The notes beneath the pieces are model-generated. The model saw nothing but the letters and a program-made list of their open reading frames with translations, had not been told where the DNA came from and made no database searches. Positions 37,202-43,824 of a stretch of DNA of 64,000 nucleotides are shown one piece after another (position 1 is the stretch's first letter; each line of letters opens with the position of its first letter). Position numbers and translations under genes: made by a program. Source of the stretch: Daejeonella sp. JGW-45 (GTDB taxonomy: Bacteria > Bacteroidota > Bacteroidia > Sphingobacteriales > Sphingobacteriaceae); contig NZ_JARKNC010000006.1 of the NCBI RefSeq assembly GCF_029360805.1, positions 126,199 to 190,198 on the forward strand, given 5' to 3'.

Positions 37202-37274
37202 GGTACCATAGCTCAGTTGGTAGAGCAAAGGACTGAAAATCCTTGTGTCGCTGGTTCGATTCCAGCTGGTACCA
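37202..37274 (+). tRNA. tRNA-Phe (GAA)
   Basis: A 73-base cloverleaf. Acceptor arms GGTACCA and TGGTACC pair perfectly; D-stem GCTC/GAGC; anticodon stem AAGGA/TCCTT with loop CTGAAAA, so the anticodon GAA is at 37235-37237; T-arm GCTGGTTCGATTCCAGC. The discriminator is A and the CCA end is not encoded. A terminator follows. Confidence 0.97.
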
Positions 37275-37310
37275 CATCGATCGCCGTAGCTTCAGCGAAG
37301 GAGGTCAAAG

Positions 37311-37339
37311 AAACCCTCAGAGAGATCTGGGGGTTTTTT
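37311..37339 (+). terminator. Terminator after tRNA-Phe
   Basis: AAACCCTCAGA pairs with TCTGGGGGTTT (11 bp, one G-T pair) across a GAGA loop and ends in T6. Confidence 0.88.
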
Positions 37340-37680
37340 GATTTAAAGCTATTTTAAGATGCCGATTTAGTGTCATAGCTCAAAGTCAAAGATATCATCG
37401 TCGACCTTTATCCTGTTCATTCTCTCCCCGAGGACCTGCCATAAAACCGGTATTGAGGTATGCAAAAAATATTTTTTAGCAAACCTGCTGAAAAACCGCA
37501 AGAAGTTTCTATCACACATTTCCGAATTGTGCCGTTAGTATGGTGAAGCCGCCTCCGACGGTTAGTACACCGAAGGCGAACGAGGCGGTAGGTATGAAAG
37601 ACTCTGCTAAAAGTTTTTATTATAACATATATGAACAAAAGCCCCGGACGGTTGTTGGCAACACGTATAAACTACTGAAC
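37340..37680. other. Unassigned stretch between tRNA-Phe and the DUF6766 gene
   Basis: About 340 bp. It includes a 7-bp inverted repeat (CCGCCTC at 37549-37555, GAGGCGG at 37582-37588) and a 5' extension of the next gene's frame back to 37540 that is proline-rich and unlike the rest of that protein. No gene or known RNA is recognised. The tRNA 3' end does not seem to be repeated here, so there is no evidence for an attachment site. Confidence 0.4.
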
Positions 37681-38340
37681 ATGAAAAAACATACTTTTTT
37701 TTATCGGAATGGTTTAAGTATCGTGTTTCTCTCGCTGTTTATTTTTACGCTCCTTGCGCAGGCTTTAACCGGGTGGAAAGAGCATAATAGCGAGCTTGAG
37801 GATGCCGGCAGGACGGCAATAACTTTTGGAGCTTACCTCAACACCGGGCATTTTATTTCATCTACCTTCGAAAATTTTCAGAGCGAGTTCCTTCAAATGG
37901 CGCTCTACGTAGTGCTGACGATTTATCTGCGGCAGGAGGGCTCATCCGAATCTAAAAAGCTGGATGGCAAGGAAGCGGTCGACCGTGAGCCGAAGGCTCA
38001 TAAAGACGCACCGGCAGCTGTAAAAAAAGGCGGCTGGATATTGAGGTTATATAGTATGTCCTTATCGCTGGCCTTCTTTATACTCTTTTTCATCAGTTGG
38101 GGTATGCATTTATACGGAAGTATGAATGACTATAATGAACAAAATCTGCTTGACGGTGAGGCAGCTGTAAGTTTGATGGAGTACCTTGGTCAGCCTCTAT
38201 TCTGGTTCGAGACTTTTCAAAACTGGCAGAGTGAATTTCTTTCGGTAGCTTCTATCGTGATATTGTCGATATACTTGAGGCAGAAGGGTTCACCGGAATC
38301 CAAACCTGTTGACGCGCCCCATAATGAAACTGGGGAGTAA
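37681..38340 (+). CDS. DUF6766-type duplicated membrane protein
   Basis: A 219-residue inner-membrane protein made of two similar halves. Each half has a hydrophobic N-terminal helix, a FENFQSEFL / FQNWQSEFL motif, and a helix ending IYLRQ(E/K)GS(S/P)ESK. This duplicated pattern matches the DUF6766 family. The ATG at 37681 (MKKHTFFYRNG) begins at the conserved part; the longer frame from 37540 adds a dubious extension. Function unknown; relatives occur beside general-stress genes such as the SDR and ferritin-like genes that follow here. Confidence 0.8.
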   Translation: MKKHTFFYRNGLSIVFLSLFIFTLLAQALTGWKEHNSELEDAGRTAITFGAYLNTGHFISSTFENFQSEFLQMALYVVLTIYLRQEGSSESKKLDGKEAVDREPKAHKDAPAAVKKGGWILRLYSMSLSLAFFILFFISWGMHLYGSMNDYNEQNLLDGEAAVSLMEYLGQPLFWFETFQNWQSEFLSVASIVILSIYLRQKGSPESKPVDAPHNETGE

Positions 38341-38361
38341 TCCTTGAAGGCGGGCATCGTG

Positions 38362-39120
38362 CTATATTAGTTGTAAATGTGGCCTTATCTGCATTCCCAC
38401 AATGTCGCATCTGTCGGGCTGAACCAGGCAAAATGCAACGGCCATAGCTATATCCTCTGCTTTAAGCATTTCTCCCTGCGCTACCTGGAGAAGCTTTTCG
38501 TCGTTACTGGCCTCCTGCATGTCGGTGTCGGTAGCACCGGGCTCAATTAAAGTTACTTTTATCCCATCCGGGTTAAGCTCTTTCCTTAACGCTTCTGAAA
38601 AACCCTGGATCCCGGACTTAGTGGCAACATATACAGAACTTCCTTCCTCCCTGACATCCGCACTCATCGATCCAATATTCAGGATATGACCGCTTCCCGC
38701 GGCTTTCATCCTCGTGGCGGCATGATGAGTGCAAGCCATGTACGACAGCAAATTAGTTTGAACTGTATAGCTCCATTTTTCATAATCACCCTCCATGATA
38801 CTTCCGTATCCAAGGGCTGCGTTGTTAATGAGGATATCGATACCGCCGAATATGTTATCGACCGTGTGGAAGATATTTTCAATATCTTCATTCTTAGACA
38901 GGTCCGCTACCACCCCCAGGCAGTAGGCACCTGGCGATATACTGTTGGCCTCGGCAATGGTTTCGTCTATTTGGGCCTGGTGACGCCCGCAGATGATACA
39001 CCTGGCGCCAAACGAGATGAGCAGCAGGACTATTTCCCGGCCAATTCCGGTGGTGCCTCCTGTAATTAGTACCCGTTTACCCGATATTTTCTCTTTCCAG
39101 TAAGTATTCAGACCTTTCAT
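38362..39120 (-). CDS. Short-chain dehydrogenase/reductase
   Basis: A 252-residue NAD(P)-dependent oxidoreductase of the classical SDR family: TGGTTGIGREI cofactor motif near residues 20-30, NNAALGYG, catalytic Ser in NIGSMSADVREEG and Tyr/Lys in YVATKSG. It is of the YdfG/YciK-like type often annotated as a general oxidoreductase. It is convergent with the DUF6766 gene (21 bp between stops). Substrate unknown. Confidence 0.9.
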   Translation of the reverse strand: MKGLNTYWKEKISGKRVLITGGTTGIGREIVLLLISFGARCIICGRHQAQIDETIAEANSISPGAYCLGVVADLSKNEDIENIFHTVDNIFGGIDILINNAALGYGSIMEGDYEKWSYTVQTNLLSYMACTHHAATRMKAAGSGHILNIGSMSADVREEGSSVYVATKSGIQGFSEALRKELNPDGIKVTLIEPGATDTDMQEASNDEKLLQVAQGEMLKAEDIAMAVAFCLVQPDRCDIVGMQIRPHLQLI

Positions 39121-39171
39121 TTCTTAGCTGGCTTATTTGTGGTAAAAATGACGGTTCGCTTAACAAATCAT

Positions 39172-39208
39172 AAAAATGGCCTCTGTCCGGATAGAAGAGG
39201 CCATTTTA
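39172..39208. terminator. Bidirectional terminator after the ferritin-like gene
   Basis: AAAATGGCCTCT (39173-39184) and AGAGGCCATTTT (39196-39207): 12-bp perfect stem with an 11-base loop, flanked by A/T runs. It lies 9 bp after the stop of the minus-strand gene. Confidence 0.88.
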
Positions 39209-39216
39209 TGAAGACG

Positions 39217-39729
39217 TTATGCCGCTACATTGGATTCCGACATGGCGATCTCCGTCAGCTTCACATCGGTGTCTTTCTCTTCCGCGAGAGTCTGACTTAA
39301 AAGTTCCTCAGCTTCCGTATGTTCCATCAGGTGCGCATAGGTAACGAGACAGCCATAACTTGCTATTTCATAATGTTCTACCTTCTGGGCTGCGGCTATA
39401 AGGGCAGCGTCGAGTATCTGGCTGTCCTCGAAGCTTTCCATGATTTCATCTGCTTCTTCAAGGAGGCCTTCCATTGCTTTGCACTTTTTACCCCTTGCGG
39501 TTAGACCGATGGATTTGAAAGCGTCCTTTAGCCGCTCGATGTGCTGTTCCGTCTGGGCATAATGCTCTTCAAAGGCAGCTTTCAGGGTCGGGCTGCTCGC
39601 GCCGTTAGCCAGTTTTTTCAATCCCTTTAGAAGTTGTTTCTCTCCTCCTAAAATATCTCTTAATTCATCTACAAATAATTCGTGCAGATGGCCGTTCGGC
39701 ATTCCTGTTAATTGATTTGAATTTGCCAT
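39217..39729 (-). CDS. YciE/YciF-like ferritin-family protein (DUF892)
   Basis: A 170-residue four-helix protein of the DUF892 family: HELFVDELRDILGGEKQLLKGL at the start, then AFEEHYAQTEQHIERL and the C-terminal KVEHYEIASYGCLVTYA and LMEHTEAEELLSQTLAEEKDTD segments. The E/H pattern for a di-metal site is present. Family members are induced under general stress. It is followed on the left by the SDR gene in the same orientation. Confidence 0.92.
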   Translation of the reverse strand: MANSNQLTGMPNGHLHELFVDELRDILGGEKQLLKGLKKLANGASSPTLKAAFEEHYAQTEQHIERLKDAFKSIGLTARGKKCKAMEGLLEEADEIMESFEDSQILDAALIAAAQKVEHYEIASYGCLVTYAHLMEHTEAEELLSQTLAEEKDTDVKLTEIAMSESNVAA

Positions 39730-39907
39730 AAGTAAAGTTTTTAATGATGATTTAACTCTATAACAGCAATTCTCAGCGCGTGGTTTGGCTAACTGGCGAA
39801 ATAAGTATTAATACCTGACTAAGAAAAAAAGACTACGCGGAATTTTACATACCGGTCCTATGGCGTATCTGTTCCTGATAAGCCCTCGCAAATTAAAGAA
39901 GCTGGTA

Positions 39908-40240
39908 TTACGCAGTCTGATCATTCACCTTTGCGTCTGGCGCATTGGTCTTTACCGATTCGATCCCGTTTTCGCGTGAAGAGGCGCTTTCGTACATTTC
40001 ACTGGATCCGATGATCTGTCCGTTTGAAGCTTTTAAGTTGAAGAAATGTTTTCCATTTGTAGATGTTTTGCGGTCAAACCTGGCGTCGTCCTGTGAGTTG
40101 GTTCTTACTGACTCAATGCCGTTTTCGCAGCTTGCCTTTGAAGAATAGCCTTCGCTTGCTAATATGGTCTGTCCGTTACCTGCTTTAAGATTGAATTGAA
40201 ATTCTCCGTTTGTCCTTTTAGTAATTACAAATGATCCCAT
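39908..40240 (-). CDS. YegP-like protein with two DUF1508 repeats
   Basis: A 110-residue protein made of two tandem DUF1508 repeats: FQFNLKAGNGQTILASEGY followed by NGIESVRTN in the first, and HFFNLKASNGQIIGSSEMY followed by NGIESVKTN in the second. It is the YegP fold, a small beta-sheet protein found in stress-related contexts; biochemical role unknown. Confidence 0.92.
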   Translation of the reverse strand: MGSFVITKRTNGEFQFNLKAGNGQTILASEGYSSKASCENGIESVRTNSQDDARFDRKTSTNGKHFFNLKASNGQIIGSSEMYESASSRENGIESVKTNAPDAKVNDQTA

Positions 40241-40363
40241 GTTGCTAATATTTAGTTTTTATTGGATAGTGTTTAAATAAAGATAGAATTTTTGGAATAG
40301 ATATGTATAAGGAAAGTAATTATTGCCGGAAGCAATTATGTTCCGGGCAGATAATCTTCATAT

Positions 40364-40398
40364 CTAAAATTAAGCATGCCGCGTGAACTTAATTTTAG
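40364..40398 (-). terminator. Inverted repeat after the helicase-associated-repeat gene
   Basis: CTAAAATTAAG (40364-40374) and CTTAATTTTAG (40388-40398), perfect 11-bp arms with a 13-base loop, just after the stop of the minus-strand gene. The stem is AT-rich, so terminator strength is uncertain. A second, GC-richer stem (TGCCGGAA ... TTCCGGGCA) lies at 40324-40349. Confidence 0.6.
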
Positions 40399-40411
40399 CA
40401 AAAGATTAAGT

Positions 40412-42031
40412 TTACGCAGCTGCCTTTTTTTTGTCTTTACTTACTACCCGCCATTCAAAACCGATAGCGTCTAAAAGAGCACACCTTGCCTGGCTTATTT
40501 TTGCCGATTCGTTCCTCATCCTGCTGACCCATTTGCCGAGTTTGGGATCCCTTTCCCAATAGACCGGTACGCGGGTGTGTCCGAACTCCTGTTTGAACGC
40601 CAGCAGGCGTTTATACATGAATGGCCATGCTACGAACACTTTTTTTTGTATCGGCCATTCAAATCCGAGCTTGTTTAACAGGTTTGTTTTTTCGGGACTT
40701 AGCTCATGACGTAATAATTTCATTCTGTAGACCCAGGTGGCAAGTCTTGGATTTTGTGGCCACTGTGATGGAACCCTGCTGTGGCCAAACTGCTCATGGA
40801 AACCGAGGAGGAGCTGATACATTTTCTGCCAGTAGCCCTCATTTACGCTCCAGGGAAAGGATATTGTATTCAACTTAGCGATTCGTTGTGCTGATAACTT
40901 ATCCTCGTAATATAACTTCCGCTGCCACACCGTCCATCCCTGAAGAGCGGGCTCTATTTTCAAAGAAACCTGACACGTGCCATGCTTACGATAGTAGTCG
41001 GTCAGCTTTTCAAAATGATTCTCCCATAGGGAATCGAGGTCAGACTGCAGTCTGCCAGAAGTATCCCGGCTCCACACAAAATTAAGCTTATCCAGTTTTT
41101 TTATTTTTTCCGGCGGGAGCTTTCCCTTGCTTTCCAGTTTTCTTTGCAGCGCTATCCAGATGCCCAGCGATTTATTCTTCTTGTAATTAACAGGAACAAA
41201 ACTGTGGCCGTGGATTTGTTTGAATTCGCATAGCTCTTTGTACCTGCCTTCCCAGTTCTTCTTTTTAACCGCTGTGAAGTCCCAGATAAACTGAATATTA
41301 TTCAGGCGGGTTTCGCGCTCCTCCGACAAGAATTTTTTCTTCTTTTGCAACCGCTGACGCTCCATCCAGCTCACAAGCTTTTTCTCACTTCCCGGAACAT
41401 TAAAATGACCATGCCGGTTGTAAAATCCAAGCAGCTCCTGGTAATGGTCATTCCACTGGGCGTCATACAGGTCCTGGACTTGCCAGGTAAATTCAATCTC
41501 TTTAAGTAATTGTTCCCGATAGCTGAGCATTTTACCATCTGCATATTGTTTCCTTTGCCTGAGTACCCAAAGGGCCAGTTGCTTATCTTCCTTCCATTGA
41601 TAGGGTACGCGGCAATGGCCGTGCTCTTTATTAAAAGCTAGCAGTCTGTTATACATGATCTCCCAGGCGTGATCGCGGCTCATGGGAACATCCCAGTGGA
41701 TGCCCAGACCATCGAGTTTTAGGAATTGCACCTTCTGTAAATGACGCCTGTTCAAAACCTGCCGGTTCAGCCAGTCTCTTAATTCATGTTTTCCCGGGTC
41801 CGAAAATACGCCTGCAAGGCCGGTATCTTTAATTGCAGTTTCCAGGCGCAGGTACATGGTTTCCCAGAAGTTATCTATTTCTCCAAAAGTGAGTGTGGGG
41901 TCGGCCGGCTCGTCCCGCAGATGGGAAGACTTTAGTTGATCGTCCACAGCAGATCTGCCGGCAGCGGTATAATGTTTCTCGATAGGGTCTTGAGCAGGAT
42001 CTAATGTTATATTCCCGGTAGTATTGATCAT
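40412..42031 (-). CDS. Protein of seven helicase-associated (HA) repeats, no helicase
   Basis: A 539-residue protein made almost wholly of about seven tandem repeats of some 65 residues. Each contains a W/YxxLLxF-HGHxxVP-type first part, then an LxxWVxxQR helix and an LxxLxFxW end. Repeats begin near residues 56 (divergent), 122, 192, 259, 334, 400 and 470. They match the helicase-associated domain normally found C-terminal to superfamily II helicases. No DEAD/DEAH, Walker or other ATPase motif is present. The first 50 residues are low-complexity. A TAACTTTG box 4 bases before the ATG suggests a leaderless mRNA. It is presumably a nucleic-acid-binding protein. Confidence 0.85.
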   Translation of the reverse strand: MINTTGNITLDPAQDPIEKHYTAAGRSAVDDQLKSSHLRDEPADPTLTFGEIDNFWETMYLRLETAIKDTGLAGVFSDPGKHELRDWLNRQVLNRRHLQKVQFLKLDGLGIHWDVPMSRDHAWEIMYNRLLAFNKEHGHCRVPYQWKEDKQLALWVLRQRKQYADGKMLSYREQLLKEIEFTWQVQDLYDAQWNDHYQELLGFYNRHGHFNVPGSEKKLVSWMERQRLQKKKKFLSEERETRLNNIQFIWDFTAVKKKNWEGRYKELCEFKQIHGHSFVPVNYKKNKSLGIWIALQRKLESKGKLPPEKIKKLDKLNFVWSRDTSGRLQSDLDSLWENHFEKLTDYYRKHGTCQVSLKIEPALQGWTVWQRKLYYEDKLSAQRIAKLNTISFPWSVNEGYWQKMYQLLLGFHEQFGHSRVPSQWPQNPRLATWVYRMKLLRHELSPEKTNLLNKLGFEWPIQKKVFVAWPFMYKRLLAFKQEFGHTRVPVYWERDPKLGKWVSRMRNESAKISQARCALLDAIGFEWRVVSKDKKKAAA

Positions 42032-42035
42032 GTTG

Positions 42036-42043
42036 CAAAGTTA
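42036..42043 (-). promoter_or_regulatory. -7 element abutting the HA-repeat gene start
   Basis: Minus strand reads TAACTTTG, then CAAC and the ATG. Transcription would start on or within a few bases of the start codon. A TTG lies about 24 bases upstream, longer than ideal. Confidence 0.45.
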
Positions 42044-42199
42044 CAAGGAAGGGCACTCGCCCCCTGTCAAATTGCTGTTATCTTTTCTTAACCTTTGTCA
42101 CAAAAGGCAAGAGGAATCAAATTGTTTGATGTATTAAGGTGGATGATTAGTTAATAAATTATTAATTTAAGCTTTAATTCGGGCTTGTACATTTATCGG

Positions 42200-43597
42200 A
42201 TGATTAATTCGAGAAGAGATTTTATAAAAAGCACCGGCCTGATAGGTCTTGGATTTTTAGGCCTGAATCAGCTGGCAGTCGAGGCTGCAGCCCTTGGCTT
42301 TGTTAATTATAATGATGCGGGGGGCAAATATGGTCCGCTGGAATACAGGCAGGGCGAGATTCTCAGTTTGCCCAAAGGCTTTACAGGGAAAATTATTTCA
42401 TGTCGTGGGGATAAGATGAGCGACGGCCTTCTGTCGCCCGGAGCCCATGACGGGATGGGTGTGTTTAAGCTGCGGGGAAATAAAATTATATTGATCCGAA
42501 ATCACGAATTGTCGCCAGGCGCTATAACTTCAGGCCCTTTTGGGAAAAGTAATGAGTTGCTATATAAGGTCGATAAAAGCAATATTTATGATTACGGAAA
42601 CGGGGATGCCATGTGCTATGGAGGTACAACGACCCTGGTATATAACGAAAAGCGCCAAAAGATCGAGTTGGAGTACCTTAGCCTGATCGGCACCGTGCGG
42701 AATTGCGCCGGGGGCATTACTCCGTGGAACTCCTGGCTAACTTGTGAGGAGACCAGTTTCCTTAAAGGCGGAGAGAAGGGCTTGCTCGAAAAAGATCACG
42801 GTTATAATTTCGAAGTGTTTGCGACTGAGAAAATAGGTTTGACGGCCCCTGTTCCAATTAAGCCAATGGGCCGCTTCGTCCATGAGGCGGTGGCGGTTCA
42901 TCCCCGTGAAGGTATTGTATATCAAACCGAGGACACCAGCGACAGCCTGTTCTATCGTTATGTGCCGGTTAAACCCGGCGACCTTCATAAAGGAGGAAAA
43001 CTTCAATGCCTGGTTGTTGATGAATGGACGAGCGCTGATACGCGCAACTGGGCAAACCTTAACACTGATAAGTTTCCTCAGAAGACGGCCTTCAATGTAC
43101 ATTGGGAAGATCTGGATAACGTAGAAGCGCCCGACAACGATCTTCGGCTTAGGGGTTATAAAAAAGGAGCTGCAAGATTTTCCAGGGGAGAAGGTATCTG
43201 GTATGGAAAAGATGAGCTGTTTTTTGCTTGTACCGATGGAGGGATGAACCGTACCGGACAGATATTCAAGTATATCCCAAGTAAATACGAAGGAGCGGAA
43301 AGGGAGAAAGAATCTCCTGCAACGCTCGAACTATATATAGAGCCTAATGATATAAATATATTTCAGAACTGCGATAACCTGACCATTGCACCCTGGGGCG
43401 ATGTGATTATTTGCGAAGATAAATCGGATCCAAGGATCGTAGGTATCACACCCGAAGGCAAAACCTACGTGATCGCGAAGAATATTGGTTACCGCCAGTC
43501 TGAATTTGCCGGGCCTGTGTTTTCCCCTTCAGGAAAAACCTTGTTCGTCAATATTCAATCTCCTGGGTTAACCCTGGCAATTACAGGCCCATGGTAA
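42200..43597 (+). CDS. PhoX-type phosphatase (DUF839), Tat-exported
   Basis: A 465-residue exported protein. The N-terminus MINSRRDFIKSTGLIGLGF is a twin-arginine signal. The mature part matches the PhoX/DUF839 family of alkaline phosphatases: PGAHDGMGVF, IRNHELSP, the conserved NCAGGITPWNSWLTCEE, MGRFVHEAVAVHP, and GEGIWYGKDELFFACTDGG segments. PhoX enzymes use Fe and Ca cofactors and act in the periplasm or outside the cell on phosphate esters. I start at ATG 42200 rather than the TTG at 42185. Confidence 0.9.
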   Translation: MINSRRDFIKSTGLIGLGFLGLNQLAVEAAALGFVNYNDAGGKYGPLEYRQGEILSLPKGFTGKIISCRGDKMSDGLLSPGAHDGMGVFKLRGNKIILIRNHELSPGAITSGPFGKSNELLYKVDKSNIYDYGNGDAMCYGGTTTLVYNEKRQKIELEYLSLIGTVRNCAGGITPWNSWLTCEETSFLKGGEKGLLEKDHGYNFEVFATEKIGLTAPVPIKPMGRFVHEAVAVHPREGIVYQTEDTSDSLFYRYVPVKPGDLHKGGKLQCLVVDEWTSADTRNWANLNTDKFPQKTAFNVHWEDLDNVEAPDNDLRLRGYKKGAARFSRGEGIWYGKDELFFACTDGGMNRTGQIFKYIPSKYEGAEREKESPATLELYIEPNDINIFQNCDNLTIAPWGDVIICEDKSDPRIVGITPEGKTYVIAKNIGYRQSEFAGPVFSPSGKTLFVNIQSPGLTLAITGPW

Positions 43598-43613
43598 ACT
43601 CTCTCGGATATTT

Positions 43614-43742
43614 ATGAAATAGAATATAGTGTGGCTGTTAAATTCTTTCCGGCCCACGATATTGATCACCTTCCTGGCCTTTGCCGGAATTCTGATCGGT
43701 ACAGGTAAGATCAAAGCGCTTGCTGATTCTGTCAGCTTATGA
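43614..43742 (+). other. Short membrane-like reading frame after phoX
   Basis: ATG AAA is followed at once by TAG (43620), after which the frame stays open to 43742. From a GTG at 43629 it would give a 37-residue peptide with one hydrophobic helix (TILITFLAFAGILIGTG). It may be a small membrane protein started at GTG, or a nonsense-interrupted remnant. Confidence 0.25.
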
Positions 43743-43824
43743 AAATTATTTTTCCGCAAACTGTCACATTTTAATTTAAGCGGAGTCTTTTGTGAGAAGG
43801 TAAATCCACCTTCGGGAAAGCCGT

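Noticed and set aside
37202-37680. Attachment site or genomic island boundary at tRNA-Phe
   Set aside because: No direct repeat of the tRNA 3' end and no integrase gene are seen in the following DNA.
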